From assembly GCA_013416395.1 (NCBI GenBank), contig JACCEP010000001.1:620001-684000 (forward strand): 64,000 nt of DNA, written 5' to 3'. Both the position numbers and the translations under genes were made by a program. The DNA is from Alcaligenaceae bacterium (GTDB taxonomy: Bacteria > Pseudomonadota > Gammaproteobacteria > Burkholderiales > Burkholderiaceae_B). This document shows, one piece after another, positions 34,810 through 44,393 of this stretch; the stretch's first letter is position 1; every line of letters begins with the position of its first letter. The notes beneath the pieces were generated by a model. It had not been told where the DNA came from and did not search any database. It saw nothing but the letters and a program-made list of their open reading frames with translations.

Positions 34810-35525
34810 GAAAGACTCCTGCCATTTGTGGTGACATGATTAGCATTGCTACAGGTTGGAGCGGCGCCGCTGCCGGGCAGTGGCGCACGCAGCCCCCCAA
34901 GCAGAAAGCTCATGAGCCGTTGGAGCAAAACCTGTGCGCTCTCGGGCTGTTTTTGTTCTGGGTGGGGCCAGTCCATGGCACTACGCAATGCCTCGGCGCC
35001 CGATATGGCATAAGACGTGGCGCCCAGCATAAAGTGAAAGCGCCAGATGATTTCGTCTTCAGGCACGTCGGGTAACGCCTTTAGCAAGGCCTGCCTGAAC
35101 CGAGCGAACACTTCGGAGTGCTCGTCAATGATGGCTGCCCGGATGAACCCCCCGGGATCCGACATGCTGCGTTCGAGCAGGGGCACAAAAGCGCGTCGGT
35201 CGGGCCCGTGGCTACAGGCATGCAGAACCAGTGGGCTGAAAAAAGCCTCTAGTACCTGCGAGGGTTTGAGTGCATCGCCCTTGGCATTGTTCTCGAGCTC
35301 GTTGAGCAAGGCCAGGCGCTCATCATTGAGCTCTCTGAGGCGGCGCTGAAATACCGCCTGCACCAGCCCGTCTTTTGACCCAAAATGGTAATTGACCGCC
35401 GACAGGTTGACGCTGGCGGCGCTGGTAATTTGCCGCATTGAGGTGTTGTCGTGGCCGTTCAGGGCAAAAAGTTGCTCGGCTGCATCGAGAATGGTGTTGC
35501 GGGTGGACGTACGGTGTAGTGTCAT
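34806..35525 (-). CDS. TetR-family regulator, PsrA-like repressor of beta-oxidation
   Basis: A 239-residue protein. The TetR helix-turn-helix covers about residues 8-55 (ILDAAEQLFALNGHDNTSMR, then SAVNYHFGSKDGLVQAVFQR). The C-terminal part (IWRFHFMLGATSYAISGAEA) matches PsrA of Pseudomonas as I remember it. PsrA is released from DNA by long-chain acyl compounds and controls fadBA5 and related genes. This one heads the fadE-fadI-fadB-fadL-fadD operon and overlaps fadE. A palindrome matching the PsrA box lies 15 bp before its start, so autorepression of the whole operon lifted by fatty acids is likely. Confidence 0.88.
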   Translation of the reverse strand: MTLHRTSTRNTILDAAEQLFALNGHDNTSMRQITSAASVNLSAVNYHFGSKDGLVQAVFQRRLRELNDERLALLNELENNAKGDALKPSQVLEAFFSPLVLHACSHGPDRRAFVPLLERSMSDPGGFIRAAIIDEHSEVFARFRQALLKALPDVPEDEIIWRFHFMLGATSYAISGAEALRSAMDWPHPEQKQPESAQVLLQRLMSFLLGGLRAPLPGSGAAPTCSNANHVTTNGRSLS

Positions 35526-35539
35526 GGCTACTCGGTTAG

Positions 35540-35557
35540 TTCAAACGTTTGTTTGAA
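35540..35557. promoter_or_regulatory. PsrA-type operator upstream of the beta-oxidation operon
   Basis: TTCAAAC-GTTT-GTTTGAA has perfect 7-bp arms. It fits the published PsrA pattern as I recall it, (C/G)AAAC-N2to4-GTTT(C/G). It lies 15 bp upstream of the tetR start, within the expected promoter/leader. Confidence 0.7.
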
Positions 35558-35851
35558 TACTACGGGTAGCGATCAAAAATTCATAGGGGGGTTAATCCCT
35601 AGAACGTTGCGGTATACGCGTCCTAGAACGTCGCGGTACATGTGTGTTGACGCTTATCCACAGTACGAAGCAGGCTGTTTCTCTTTTGGATCACCTCAAA
35701 TCCGATACTGAGCGAGTCTGTGATCTTCGCCGTCAGTCGCGACGCATTAGTGTGGTTACTGGCGGGCAATTGGCAGGGTCGAACGTGTCGATAAACCTGG
35801 TGTCTCGATTTCTGGTGCGCAGTCGCACAATGCGAAGCAGATGATCGCGCG
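35558..35851. other. Non-coding spacer between the beta-oxidation promoter and the aldehyde dehydrogenase terminator
   Basis: A short open frame (35644-35844) lacks family features and a ribosome site and is not called. Near 35600-35640 the near-repeated CCTAGAACGTTGCGGTA / CCTAGAACGTCGCGGTA occurs twice about 26 bp apart, function unknown. Nothing else was recognised. Confidence 0.4.
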
Positions 35852-35890
35852 AAAAAAAGCCGCCTGCCCCGAAAACGGGGCGGGCGGCTT
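35852..35890 (-). terminator. Rho-independent terminator of the aldehyde dehydrogenase gene
   Basis: Read on the minus strand, AAGCCGCC-C-GCCCCG, loop TTTT, CGGGGC-A-GGCGGCTT is followed by a T run. The stem has 14 paired positions and one central mismatch. It begins 28 nt after the gene's stop. Confidence 0.93.
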
Positions 35891-35917
35891 GTACAGCAAG
35901 CCGTTAAACCTTCAGGT

Positions 35918-37345
35918 TCAGACGTGGGTTACGAACTTGGTTACCAGGTAGCCGTCGAACGTTTCGGTGCCGCCTTCGCTGCCGATGCCACTGTCTTTGA
36001 TGCCGCCAAAAGGCGTTTCGGGCAGGGCACTGCCGAAGTGGTTAATGTTGACCATGCCGGCTTCAATATTGTTGGATGCCTTGGTGGCCGTTTGCAGCGA
36101 GTTGGTAAACACATACGATGACAGGCCGAAGGGCAGTGAATTGGCCTTGCGGATTACATCGTCGGTGTCGGAAAACCGCGTAATAGGTGCAATGGGGCCA
36201 AAGGGCTCCTCGGTCATCAACATGCTGTGATCGGGCACATCGGTAATCACTGTAGGGGCAAAAAAGTGGCCGCTGCGGTCAAGTGGTTCGCCGCCCAACA
36301 CGACTTTACCGCCGAGTTCAAGCGCGTTTTCGACAAATTTGCTCATGGTGGGCACACGACGCTCATGGGCAAGCGGCCCCATCTGCGTTTCAGGGTCGAG
36401 GCCATCGCCGACCTTGATGCCTTTGAGCGCATTGACAAAGCCTTCAAGAAACTGATCGTAGACTTTCTCGTGTACATAAAAACGGGTAGGCGACACGCAG
36501 ACCTGGCCAGCATTGCGCACTTTGAAGCGCGCAAGCTGATGGGCTGCGCGATCAACATCGGCGTCGTCAAAAACCAGCACCGGCGAGTGACCGCCCAGCT
36601 CCATGGTAATGCGCTTCATGTGAGCCCCGGCCAGTGAGGCCAGATGCTTGCCCACAGGGACTGAGCCGGTGAACGATACCTTACGGACGATGGGTGAGCG
36701 GATGAGATACTCGGAGATCTCGCCGGGAACGCCCCATACAATGTTGAGTACGCCAGGAGGCAGGCCAGCATCGTGAAACATGCGTGCGATGGCCATGACG
36801 GCACTGGGTGCGTCTTCGGGGCCTTTAAGAATAATGGTGCAACCCGCGCCGATGGCCGCGCAGATTTTACGTATGGCCTGGTTGTAGGGGAAGTTCCAGG
36901 GCGTAAACGCTGCACACACACCGACCGGCTCGCGCAACACCATCTGGCGTACTTCGGGGCTGCGGGGCAGCACCACGCGCCCGTATATACGGCGGCACTC
37001 TTCGGCGTGCCAGTCGCAGTGGTCTGCGCAGCTGACGATTTCGCCAACGGCTTCTGCCAGGGGCTTGCCCTGGTCAAGCGTGAGATTGCGCCCGATTTGG
37101 TCGGCGCGATCGCGTGAAAGTTGGCCGACCGTACGCAGGATCTCGGATCGTTGCATGGGTGAGCTGTGACGCCAGGTTGCGAAAGCGCGCTCGGCAGCCG
37201 CCAGCGCGCGGTCGAGGTCTGCTGTGTTGGCGTGCGGCAACTGGCCCAGTACCTCGAGCGTGGAGGGGTTGACTACAGGCTGGGTGTCGCGGCCCCCGCC
37301 TTCAACGAATTCGCCATCTATATAGAGTGCCAGTGTCTCGTACAT
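35918..37345 (-). CDS. NAD(P)-dependent aldehyde dehydrogenase (succinate-semialdehyde dehydrogenase-like)
   Basis: A 475-residue ALDH of normal length. [20 protein letters not shown] lies near the cofactor site, [20 protein letters not shown] in the Rossmann domain, [12 protein letters not shown] carries the general-base Glu, and [20 protein letters not shown] the catalytic Cys (about residue 285). [15 protein letters not shown] and [15 protein letters not shown] complete the set. It resembles GabD/YneI-type semialdehyde dehydrogenases but has Val-Ser around the Cys instead of the GabD C-x-C-x-N pattern, so the substrate is open. It is a single gene with its own terminator, next to the rplN promoter and divergent from it. 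Confidence 0.85.
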   Translation of the reverse strand: MYETLALYIDGEFVEGGGRDTQPVVNPSTLEVLGQLPHANTADLDRALAAAERAFATWRHSSPMQRSEILRTVGQLSRDRADQIGRNLTLDQGKPLAEAVGEIVSCADHCDWHAEECRRIYGRVVLPRSPEVRQMVLREPVGVCAAFTPWNFPYNQAIRKICAAIGAGCTIILKGPEDAPSAVMAIARMFHDAGLPPGVLNIVWGVPGEISEYLIRSPIVRKVSFTGSVPVGKHLASLAGAHMKRITMELGGHSPVLVFDDADVDRAAHQLARFKVRNAGQVCVSPTRFYVHEKVYDQFLEGFVNALKGIKVGDGLDPETQMGPLAHERRVPTMSKFVENALELGGKVVLGGEPLDRSGHFFAPTVITDVPDHSMLMTEEPFGPIAPITRFSDTDDVIRKANSLPFGLSSYVFTNSLQTATKASNNIEAGMVNINHFGSALPETPFGGIKDSGIGSEGGTETFDGYLVTKFVTHV

Positions 37346-37779
37346 GCTCCGTCCTTCTTCCTAGTGCTTTGGTTTACAATTAAGTGCCGATTAACCCGCG
37401 ACCAGTTCAGTTGCCTGATGCGTTGGGCGATCGTGCAAACGCCTATAATGCCCTGCTACAGGGCAGTTGTTTATCAATGATGCCAGTTAACCACAACTTG
37501 TTAGGGGTGGGGCACCAAGACTTGCATAAGAAAAAAAAATAGAATAACATATCGAGCTTGCTGGCAGAAACGCAATAAAAGGCGCTACGATGGTGTCTTT
37601 ATTTAGTGGCCAGTAAAAAGCAGAGCACGCGGAACAAAACGCGAGCTTTTTAGCACGATTTCAACCCAGGGTTTGGGGGCGCCAGAGTTGTTCTGGTGTG
37701 TTTGAACCTGACGGGACCAAAACTGGTTGCGCGGTTGCCGACAGGCGACGTTAGCGGCTAAGTTGGAACAGGAAAAATC
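37346..37779 (+). promoter_or_regulatory. Divergent spacer carrying the rplN (spc operon) promoter and leader
   Basis: TTGCAT (37522-37527)-N17-TAACAT (37545-37550) is a good sigma-70 promoter for rplN, with an A-rich spacer and a leader of about 220 nt. A perfect -10, TATAAT (37444-37449), stands further upstream, followed by a small hairpin GCCCTG/CAGGGC (37450-37464). The leader has a small hairpin CCAGA/TCTGG (37682-37696). This independent promoter is needed because rplN is cut off from the rplC-rpsQ operon. Confidence 0.5.
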
Positions 37780-38148
37780 ATGATCCAAATGCAGACCACG
37801 CTAAACGTGGCCGATAACACGGGTGCACGCTCAATCATGTGCATCAAGGTGTTAGGCGGCTCGAAGCGCCGTTACGCCGCTATCGGCGACATCATCAAGG
37901 TGTCCGTCAAAGAAGCGGCCCCACGCGGGCGCGTTAAAAAAGGCGAAATTTACAACGCAGTCGTTGTACGTACCGCCAAGGGTGTTCGCCGTAAAGACGG
38001 TTCACTCATCAAGTTCGGCGGCAACGCCGCTGTTTTGCTCAACGCTAAGCTGGAACCCATCGGCACGCGTATCTTCGGCCCTGTCACGCGCGAATTGCGT
38101 ACAGAGAAGTTCATGAAGATCGTGTCTCTGGCTCCCGAAGTGCTGTAA
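37780..38148 (+). CDS. rplN: 50S ribosomal protein L14
   Basis: A 122-residue protein beginning [20 protein letters not shown], with [20 protein letters not shown] and a final [21 protein letters not shown]14 forms intersubunit bridges and is the target of the silencing factor RsfS. It is the first gene of the spc part here, with its own promoter region, and not next to rpsQ as in E. coli. AACAGGAAAA precedes the ATG. Confidence 0.96.
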   Translation: MIQMQTTLNVADNTGARSIMCIKVLGGSKRRYAAIGDIIKVSVKEAAPRGRVKKGEIYNAVVVRTAKGVRRKDGSLIKFGGNAAVLLNAKLEPIGTRIFGPVTRELRTEKFMKIVSLAPEVL

Positions 38149-38159
38149 GGGGCAATCAC

Positions 38160-38480
38160 ATGCAAAGAATCCGTAAAGGCGACGAAGTCATTGTATTGAC
38201 CGGTCGCGACAAAAAACGCCGTGGCACGGTACTTCAGCTCGTCGGCACCGATCAGGTGCTGGTTGAAGGCATCAATGTCGTCAAAAAGCATGTCAAAGCC
38301 AATCCAATGGCCGGCACGCAGGGCGGCATCGTCGACAAGACCATGCCCATCCATATCTCTAACGTTGCTCTCTTCAATGCCGAAACCGGCAAAGGTGATC
38401 GGGTAGGCGTCAAGATTGAAGATGGTAGCAAGGTCCGTGTATTTCGTTCCAGCGGCGCTGTCGTTGGCGCCAAGGCTTAA
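38160..38480 (+). CDS. rplX: 50S ribosomal protein L24
   Basis: A 106-residue protein with a KOW motif at the start ([20 protein letters not shown]) and [20 protein letters not shown] with the central signature. L24 is an assembly initiator near the tunnel exit. It follows rplN by 11 nt and precedes rplE by 12 nt, each with an AAGGGGC-type ribosome site shared by several genes of this cluster. Confidence 0.95.
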   Translation: MQRIRKGDEVIVLTGRDKKRRGTVLQLVGTDQVLVEGINVVKKHVKANPMAGTQGGIVDKTMPIHISNVALFNAETGKGDRVGVKIEDGSKVRVFRSSGAVVGAKA

Positions 38481-38492
38481 GGGGCGTAGAAC

Positions 38493-39032
38493 ATGGCTCG
38501 TTTACAAGAGTTTTACAATAGCAAGGTTGCTGCCGACCTGCAGGCCAAATTTGGCTACAAAAGCGTCATGCAAGTGCCGCGCATCAAGAAGATCACCCTG
38601 AACATGGGTGTTTCTGAAGCCGTAGCCGATAAAAAGGTTATCGAGCACGCTGTCGCTGACCTAACCAAGATCTCGGGTCAAAAGCCTGTAGTAACCAAGA
38701 CGCGCAAGGCTATCGCGGGTTTCAAAATCCGTGAAGACTACCCAATTGGTTGCATGGTTACACTGCGTGGCAAGCGTATGTACGAATTCCTCGATCGTCT
38801 GATCGCTGTGGCCCTGCCACGCGTTCGTGACTTCCGCGGGGTGTCGGGTCGTGCGTTTGACGGTCGTGGCAACTACAACATCGGGGTGAAAGAGCAGCTC
38901 ATTTTCCCCGAAATCGAATATGACAAGATCGACGCAGTGCGTGGTATGAACATCAGCATTACCACTTCTGCCAAGACTGACGAAGAAGCCAAGGCGTTGC
39001 TTACTGCCTTTAGCTTCCCGTTTCGTAATTAA
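38493..39032 (+). CDS. rplE: 50S ribosomal protein L5
   Basis: A 179-residue protein, standard for L5: [40 protein letters not shown] and the late [21 protein letters not shown]5 binds 5S rRNA with L18 and L25 and touches the P-site tRNA. In E. coli, S8 represses the spc operon by binding near the start of rplE. No matching structure was proven here. Confidence 0.96.
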   Translation: MARLQEFYNSKVAADLQAKFGYKSVMQVPRIKKITLNMGVSEAVADKKVIEHAVADLTKISGQKPVVTKTRKAIAGFKIREDYPIGCMVTLRGKRMYEFLDRLIAVALPRVRDFRGVSGRAFDGRGNYNIGVKEQLIFPEIEYDKIDAVRGMNISITTSAKTDEEAKALLTAFSFPFRN

Positions 39033-39043
39033 GGGGCGATGAC

Positions 39044-39349
39044 GTGGCTAAACTTTCACTCATCAATCGCGACATCAAACGCGCCAAGCTGGCAGAAAAG
39101 TACGCTCCCAAGCGTGCGGCCCTCAAGGCAATCATCGACGATCAAACAAAGACCGACGAAGAACGCTACCAGGCCCGGCTCCAACTGCAGCAACTACCGC
39201 GCAATTCCAATCCCACACGCCAGCGTAATCGTTGTGTCGTAACGGGCCGCGCGCGTGGCGTCTATAGCAAGTTCGGTCTTACTCGTCACAAGCTGCGCGA
39301 AATGGCGCTGCGTGGCGAAGTGCCCGGCATGACCAAAGCCAGCTGGTAG
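39044..39349 (+). CDS. rpsN: 30S ribosomal protein S14 (zinc-independent form)
   Basis: A 101-residue protein starting at a GTG (39044). It has the long C-minus form: no CxxC pairs, with [20 protein letters not shown] and [21 protein letters not shown]14 sits in the head of the small subunit. The long zinc-free type is common in proteobacteria. AAGGGGCGATGAC before the GTG supplies the ribosome site. Confidence 0.95.
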   Translation: MAKLSLINRDIKRAKLAEKYAPKRAALKAIIDDQTKTDEERYQARLQLQQLPRNSNPTRQRNRCVVTGRARGVYSKFGLTRHKLREMALRGEVPGMTKASW

Positions 39350-39360
39350 GAGAAATATAC

Positions 39361-39756
39361 ATGAGCATGAGCGATCCCATCGCCGACATGTTGACCCGTG
39401 TGCGTAACGCGCAAATGGTTAACAAAACGTCGGTAAGCATGCCCTCCTCGAAGCTTAAGGTAGCTATTGCTGCCGTGCTGAAAGACGAAGGCTATATCGA
39501 CAGTTTCCAGATCACGGGCGACCAGGCTAAGCCGGTTCTCGAGATCACCCTCAAATATTACGCTGGCCGTCCGGTCATCGAGCGTATCGACCGTGTTTCA
39601 CGTCCAGGGCTGCGTATCTACAAAAGCAGCAAAACCATTCCGCACGTCATGAATGGTCTGGGTGTTGCAATCGTGTCGACGCCGCGCGGTGTCATGACTG
39701 ATCGCAAGGCGCGCGCCACGGGCGTGGGCGGCGAAGTACTTTGCTACGTGGCATAA
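39361..39756 (+). CDS. rpsH: 30S ribosomal protein S8
   Basis: A 131-residue protein beginning [20 protein letters not shown] and ending [20 protein letters not shown], the S8 signature for 16S binding. In E. coli it is the translational repressor of the spc operon. GGAGAAATAT precedes ATG 39361; an ATG two codons later would also fit the family start (MSDPIADM). Confidence 0.95.
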   Translation: MSMSDPIADMLTRVRNAQMVNKTSVSMPSSKLKVAIAAVLKDEGYIDSFQITGDQAKPVLEITLKYYAGRPVIERIDRVSRPGLRIYKSSKTIPHVMNGLGVAIVSTPRGVMTDRKARATGVGGEVLCYVA

Positions 39757-39766
39757 GGAGAATCAT

Positions 39767-40300
39767 ATGTCACGTATTGCCAAGTACCCCGTACCCGTAC
39801 CCCAAGGCGTAGAAGCCACCATCAGTGCTGGTCAAATTGTTGTAAAAGGCCCTCTGGGCACGCTACAGCAGTTCGTCAACGATGATGTGGTCATCCGTCA
39901 GGAAGACAACCAACTTTCCGTTGCTGTTGCCAACGACTCCCGCCAGGCGAAAGCCATGTCGGGCACCATGCGCGCGCTTGTCGCCAACATGGTTACAGGC
40001 GTCAGCAAGGGCTTCGAACGCAAGCTGAACCTGGTCGGCGTGGGTTTCCGCGCTCAGATCCAGGGCAATGCCGTTAAGCTTCAGCTTGGTTTCTCGCACG
40101 ATATCGTGCACCAACTGCCTGAAGGCATCAAGGCTGAATGTCCTACCCAGACGGAAATCGTCATCAAGGGTTCCGACAAACAGATCGTTGGTCAGGTGGC
40201 CGCAGAAATCCGCGCGTACCGCGAACCCGAGCCTTACAAAGGCAAGGGCGTGCGTTACGCCGATGAGCGCGTCATCATCAAAGAAACCAAGAAGAAATAA
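39767..40300 (+). CDS. rplF: 50S ribosomal protein L6
   Basis: A 177-residue protein with two similar domains: [20 protein letters not shown] first, then [20 protein letters not shown], and the C-terminal signature [21 protein letters not shown]6 lies at the base of the L7/L12 stalk near the sarcin-ricin loop. It is separated from rpsH by 10 nt with AAGGAGA. Confidence 0.96.
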   Translation: MSRIAKYPVPVPQGVEATISAGQIVVKGPLGTLQQFVNDDVVIRQEDNQLSVAVANDSRQAKAMSGTMRALVANMVTGVSKGFERKLNLVGVGFRAQIQGNAVKLQLGFSHDIVHQLPEGIKAECPTQTEIVIKGSDKQIVGQVAAEIRAYREPEPYKGKGVRYADERVIIKETKKK

Positions 40301-40321
40301 GCGCGCAGGCAAGGACGAATC

Positions 40322-40687
40322 ATGGACAAGAAAATCTCTCGTTTGCGTCGTGCAGTTGCGACCCGCCGGAAAATCTCCGAGCTGCGTGTACACCGCTTGT
40401 CGGTATACCGCTCCAACACGCACATTTATGCAAACATCATTTCGCCGGAAGGTGATCGTGTGCTCATCAGCGCTTCGACGCTCGAGCCCGAGGTGCGCAA
40501 AGAGCTGGCCAGCAACAAAGCTAACGGTGGCGATACAGCCGCTGCTGGCCTCGTTGGCAAGCGCGTCGCCGAAAAAGCAAAAGCCGCCGGTATCGAGCTG
40601 GTAGCGTTTGATCGTTCGGGCTTCCGTTATCATGGCCGCGTCAAGGCGTTGGCCGAAGCCGCGCGTGAAGCCGGCCTGAAGTTCTAA
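40322..40687 (+). CDS. rplR: 50S ribosomal protein L18
   Basis: A 121-residue protein beginning [20 protein letters not shown], with [20 protein letters not shown] and a final [21 protein letters not shown]18 carries 5S rRNA into the 50S subunit together with L5. CAAGGACGA upstream is the ribosome site. Confidence 0.95.
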   Translation: MDKKISRLRRAVATRRKISELRVHRLSVYRSNTHIYANIISPEGDRVLISASTLEPEVRKELASNKANGGDTAAAGLVGKRVAEKAKAAGIELVAFDRSGFRYHGRVKALAEAAREAGLKF

Positions 40688-40699
40688 AGGAATTGTCAA

Positions 40700-41218
40700 A
40701 TGGCTAAAGCACAAGGCAAACACGCCGCCGACGAGCGCGACGACGGCTTCCGCGAAAAAATGATCGCGGTCAACCGTGTCAGCAAGGTAGTTAAGGGTGG
40801 TCGCACCATGAGCTTCGCTGCGCTGAGCGTGGTTGGCGACGGCGACGGCCGCATCGGCATGGGCAAAGGTAAAGCCCGTGAAGTGCCCGTTGCTGTACAG
40901 AAAGCAATGGAACAGGCTCGTCGCGGTCTTTACAAAGTGCCGCTTAAAAATGGCACTATTCATCACACAGTTGTCGGCCAGCACGGCGCCTCCAAGGTGC
41001 TCATCTCGCCGGCCGCAGAAGGTACTGGCGTAATCGCCGGCGGCCCCATGCGCGCCATTTTTGAAGTAATGGGCGTACGTAACGTCGTTGCAAAAAGCCT
41101 CGGCTCAAGCAACCCGTACAACATGGTCCGCGCAACCCTCAACGGCCTGCGTGCCTGCTCGACTCCTTCCGAAGTTGCTGCCAAGCGCGGCAAGTCGGTA
41201 GAAGACATACTGGGGTAA
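40700..41218 (+). CDS. rpsE: 30S ribosomal protein S5
   Basis: A 172-residue protein with [20 protein letters not shown] and [20 protein letters not shown], covering the loop where spectinomycin-resistance changes occur in other bacteria, then [21 protein letters not shown]5 acts in decoding accuracy with S4 and S12. rpmD begins 3 nt after its stop. Confidence 0.96.
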   Translation: MAKAQGKHAADERDDGFREKMIAVNRVSKVVKGGRTMSFAALSVVGDGDGRIGMGKGKAREVPVAVQKAMEQARRGLYKVPLKNGTIHHTVVGQHGASKVLISPAAEGTGVIAGGPMRAIFEVMGVRNVVAKSLGSSNPYNMVRATLNGLRACSTPSEVAAKRGKSVEDILG

Positions 41219-41221
41219 GTC

Positions 41222-41407
41222 ATGGCACAGAAAGAAATAAAAGTTACTCTCGTGCGCTCTGTTATCGGCACCAAGCAGTCTCACCGCGCTACTGTTCGCG
41301 GCCTGGGCCTGGGTCGTGTAAATAGCAGCCGCGTATTAGTCGATACGCCCGAGGTGCGTGGGATGATCCGTAAAGTGGATTATCTGGTCACCGTCTCGGA
41401 AGCCTGA
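41222..41407 (+). CDS. rpmD: 50S ribosomal protein L30
   Basis: A 61-residue protein: [20 protein letters not shown], then [20 protein letters not shown] and [16 protein letters not shown]. This is the small bacterial L30. Its ATG follows the rpsE stop within 3 nt, and the coupling signal GGGGTAAG is formed by the last rpsE codons. Confidence 0.95.
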   Translation: MAQKEIKVTLVRSVIGTKQSHRATVRGLGLGRVNSSRVLVDTPEVRGMIRKVDYLVTVSEA

Positions 41408-41417
41408 AGGAATCGAG

Positions 41418-41858
41418 ATGTCAGAAACTCAACTTAATACGCTAAGCCCAGCCGAAGGCAGCAAGCGCGCGCGTCGTCGCGTGGGCCGTGGCATAGGCTC
41501 CGGCTTCGGTAAAACTGCTGGCCGTGGTCACAAAGGCCAGAAGTCCCGTACCGGTGGCTTCCACAAGGTCGGTTTTGAAGGCGGCCAGATGCCCCTTCAG
41601 CGCCGTCTGCCCAAGCGTGGTTTTACCTCGCTAACCAAGCGCCTGACGGCTCAGGTTCGCCTGTCCGACCTGCAGGCACTGCCAGTCGACGAAATCGACG
41701 TGCAAGTGCTCAAGCAAGCCGGCATCGTGGGTCAATCCGTGCGTTTTGCCAAAGTAATCAAGTCGGGTGAACTTTCCCGCAAGGTTACGCTGAAAGGCAT
41801 TGCTGCTACGGCCGGCGCACGCGTCGCAATTGAAGCAGCCGGCGGCTCGCTGGCTTAA
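41418..41858 (+). CDS. rplO: 50S ribosomal protein L15
   Basis: A 146-residue protein. The Gly/Arg-rich N-terminal half ([20 protein letters not shown], then [20 protein letters not shown]) penetrates 23S rRNA, and a globular C-terminal half follows. L15 is a late-assembly protein. The next gene, secY, starts after 9 nt, as in most spc operons. Confidence 0.96.
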   Translation: MSETQLNTLSPAEGSKRARRRVGRGIGSGFGKTAGRGHKGQKSRTGGFHKVGFEGGQMPLQRRLPKRGFTSLTKRLTAQVRLSDLQALPVDEIDVQVLKQAGIVGQSVRFAKVIKSGELSRKVTLKGIAATAGARVAIEAAGGSLA

Positions 41859-41867
41859 GGGGTAACG

Positions 41868-43193
41868 GTGGCTAAAGCACAGGCTCAGAGTAAAACAGGT
41901 TCGCGATACGGCGATCTCAAGCGTCGCGTCGTTTTCCTGCTGCTCGCCCTGGTTGTCTACCGGCTGGGCACGCACATACCTGTACCGGGTATTAACCCCG
42001 ACGCGCTGGCCGACATGTTCCAGCAGAACCAGAGCGGTATTCTGGGTCTGTTCAACATGTTCTCTGGCGGCGCGCTCGAACGGTTCTCGGTGTTTGCCCT
42101 GGGCATCATGCCTTACATCTCGGCCTCCATCATTATGCAGTTGATGGCGGTTGTGGTGCCTACGCTTGAAGCCATCAAAAAAGAAGGCGAATCCGGGCGG
42201 CGCAAGATCACCCAGTACACCCGCTACGGCACGGTGTTTCTGGCCTTGTTCCAGGCCATAGGTATTTCGGTTGCGCTCGAGTCGCAACCGGGCTTGGTCA
42301 TCGATCCGGGTATGCTTTTCCGGTTTACTACCATCGTCACCCTGGTTACCGGCACCATGTTCATCATGTGGTTGGGCGAACAGATAACCGAACGCGGTAT
42401 CGGCAATGGTATTTCCATTCTGATCTTCGCAGGTATTGTGGCAGGCCTGCCCAGCGCGCTTACTGGCATGCTGGATCTGGTCCGCACTGATGCCATGTCC
42501 GTACTATCGGCGCTGTTCATCTTCGCACTGGTGATTCTCGTTACCTACTTTGTCGTGTTCGTCGAGCGTGGTCAGCGACGTGTCACGGTTAATTACGCCA
42601 AACGCCAGGTTGGTAACAAGATCTACGGTGGGCAAAGTTCGCATCTGCCCCTGAAGCTGAATATGTCCGGTGTCATTCCGCCCATTTTCGCTTCGTCGAT
42701 CATTCTGTTGCCAGCCACCATCACCAGCTGGTTCTCCAGCAACCCCAACATGCGTTGGCTTGGTGATATGGCTGCGGCGTTGTCGCCTGGGCAACCGCTG
42801 TACATTACGCTTTACGCTGCACTAATTATCTTCTTTTGCTTTTTCTATACAGCACTGGTGTTTAACAGTCGTGAAACAGCAGACAACCTGAAGAAAAGCG
42901 GTGCATTTGTTCCGGGTATCCGACCTGGTGAGCAGACAAGTCGTTATATCGACAAGATATTGATGCGTCTGACATTGGCCGGTGCTATCTACATTACTGT
43001 GGTCTGCCTCTTGCCAGAACTGATGCAGGCACGCTGGAATGTACCGTTTTATTTTGGTGGAACCTCTTTGTTAATTATCGTGGTGGTGACCATGGACTTC
43101 ATGGCACAGGCCCAGGCCTACATGATGTCCCACCAGTACGACTCGCTGCTCAAGAAGGCTAACTTCAAGGGTGCGGGAATGCCAATGCGGTAA
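41868..43193 (+). CDS. secY: Preprotein translocase channel SecY
   Basis: A 441-residue inner-membrane protein with ten transmembrane helices. [20 protein letters not shown] begins helix 1; [20 protein letters not shown] and [20 protein letters not shown] are standard SecY segments, and the cytoplasmic loop has [18 protein letters not shown]. It forms the Sec channel with SecE and SecG. The start is a GTG at 41868, 9 nt after rplO, with AAGGGGTAAC upstream. Confidence 0.97.
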   Translation: MAKAQAQSKTGSRYGDLKRRVVFLLLALVVYRLGTHIPVPGINPDALADMFQQNQSGILGLFNMFSGGALERFSVFALGIMPYISASIIMQLMAVVVPTLEAIKKEGESGRRKITQYTRYGTVFLALFQAIGISVALESQPGLVIDPGMLFRFTTIVTLVTGTMFIMWLGEQITERGIGNGISILIFAGIVAGLPSALTGMLDLVRTDAMSVLSALFIFALVILVTYFVVFVERGQRRVTVNYAKRQVGNKIYGGQSSHLPLKLNMSGVIPPIFASSIILLPATITSWFSSNPNMRWLGDMAAALSPGQPLYITLYAALIIFFCFFYTALVFNSRETADNLKKSGAFVPGIRPGEQTSRYIDKILMRLTLAGAIYITVVCLLPELMQARWNVPFYFGGTSLLIIVVVTMDFMAQAQAYMMSHQYDSLLKKANFKGAGMPMR

Positions 43194-43200
43194 ATAGAGA

Positions 43201-43419
43201 ATGACAAAAGACGACGTCATACAAATGCAGGGTGAGGTTCTCGAGAACCTTCCCAACGCAACATTTCGCGTCAAGCTAGAAAACGGCCATATTGTTCTTG
43301 GCCACATATCGGGCAAGATGCGCATGCATTACATCCGGATCCTGCCGGGCGACAAGGTCACAGTGGAACTAACACCCTATGACCTGTCTCGCGCCAGGAT
43401 TGTCTTCCGCTCTAAATAA
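43201..43419 (+). CDS. infA: Translation initiation factor IF-1
   Basis: A 72-residue OB-fold protein: [40 protein letters not shown] and [14 protein letters not shown]-1 blocks the A site during initiation. It starts 7 nt after secY, a frequent order in betaproteobacteria. Confidence 0.96.
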   Translation: MTKDDVIQMQGEVLENLPNATFRVKLENGHIVLGHISGKMRMHYIRILPGDKVTVELTPYDLSRARIVFRSK

Positions 43420-43450
43420 GCGGCCGGTTAAAGGAAACTAGGAGTCAACC

Positions 43451-43564
43451 ATGAAGGTAATGGCATCGGTAAAGCGGATCTGCCGCAACTGCAAGATCAT
43501 TAAACGTCACGGCGTGGTGCGAGTCATCTGCACTGACCCACGTCACAAGCAGCGTCAAGGCTAA
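43451..43564 (+). CDS. rpmJ: 50S ribosomal protein L36 (zinc-binding form)
   Basis: A 37-residue protein: [20 protein letters not shown], then [17 protein letters not shown]. Three Cys and one His (C11, C14, C27, H32) form the zinc site of the C-plus type. Its ATG follows AGGAG by about 6 nt; the gene lies between infA and rpsM, its usual place. Confidence 0.95.
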   Translation: MKVMASVKRICRNCKIIKRHGVVRVICTDPRHKQRQG

Positions 43565-43599
43565 TGGCCTCAACGCAACGGATTTAACAAGGAAAAGTC

Positions 43600-43965
43600 A
43601 TGGCCCGTATTGCTGGCATTAACATTCCGCCGCATCAACACGCCGAAATCGGACTGACCGCGATTTTTGGTATTGGTCGCACTCGCGCTCGCAAAATTTG
43701 CGAAGCGGCGGGCGTCGAGCTCTCCAAAAAAGTCAAAGATCTGACCGACACCGAGCTTGAGCGCATTCGTGAACACGTAGGCGTGTTCACAGTCGAAGGC
43801 GATTTGCGTCGTGAAGTACAACTGTCGATCAAGCGTCTGATCGATCTGGGAACCTACCGTGGTCTGCGTCATAAGCGTGGTCTGCCTGTGCGTGGTCAAC
43901 GCACCCGTACCAACGCCCGCACCCGCAAGGGGCCGCGTCGCGCTGCTGCTTCCCTGAAGAAATAA
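43600..43965 (+). CDS. rpsM: 30S ribosomal protein S13
   Basis: A 121-residue protein: [20 protein letters not shown], the helix-hairpin [20 protein letters not shown], and the basic end [21 protein letters not shown]13 bridges to the 50S subunit and contacts P-site tRNA. It is first of the alpha-operon genes; CAAGGAAAAG upstream of its ATG is the ribosome site. Confidence 0.96.
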   Translation: MARIAGINIPPHQHAEIGLTAIFGIGRTRARKICEAAGVELSKKVKDLTDTELERIREHVGVFTVEGDLRREVQLSIKRLIDLGTYRGLRHKRGLPVRGQRTRTNARTRKGPRRAAASLKK

Positions 43966-43980
43966 TCGAGGAATTAGAAG

Positions 43981-44382
43981 ATGGCGAAAGCTTCCAACAG
44001 CGGCGCATCGCGCGCTCGCAAAAAAGTCAAGAAGAGCGTATCGGACGGCATTGCGCACGTTCACGCGTCCTTCAATAATACGATCATCACCATTACCGAC
44101 CGTCAGGGCAATGCCCTGTCTTGGGCGACATCTGGTGGCGCCGGCTTCAAGGGCTCGCGCAAATCCACGCCGTTTGCAGCACAGGTCGCCGCTGAGTCAG
44201 CTGGCCGCCAGGCGCAAGAGTACGGCATCAAAACACTCGAAGTACGCATTAAGGGACCCGGCCCAGGCCGTGAATCGTCTGTGCGCGCTCTGAATGCTCT
44301 GGGCATCAAAATTTCCAGTATTTCAGACATCACACCGATTCCGCATAACGGCTGCCGGCCGCCCAAGCGTCGTCGCATCTAA
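43981..44382 (+). CDS. rpsK: 30S ribosomal protein S11
   Basis: A 133-residue protein: [40 protein letters not shown] and [18 protein letters not shown] at the end. S11 forms part of the platform near the Shine-Dalgarno helix. It is separated from rpsM by 15 nt. Confidence 0.96.
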   Translation: MAKASNSGASRARKKVKKSVSDGIAHVHASFNNTIITITDRQGNALSWATSGGAGFKGSRKSTPFAAQVAAESAGRQAQEYGIKTLEVRIKGPGPGRESSVRALNALGIKISSISDITPIPHNGCRPPKRRRI

Positions 44383-44393
44383 GGGGAAGCATC

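Noticed and set aside
35644-35844. 66-codon open frame upstream of the aldehyde dehydrogenase terminator
   Set aside because: No ribosome site, no recognisable domain, irregular codon use.
16551-37779. The rpsQ-rplN interruption as a genomic island
   Set aside because: No integrase, transposase, tRNA or flanking direct repeat found; gene content and composition resemble the rest of the window. Kept only as a rearrangement.
39863-40984. 373-codon minus-strand open frame opposite rplF-rplR-rpsE
   Set aside because: Spans three certain ribosomal genes on the other strand, so it is a codon-bias artefact.
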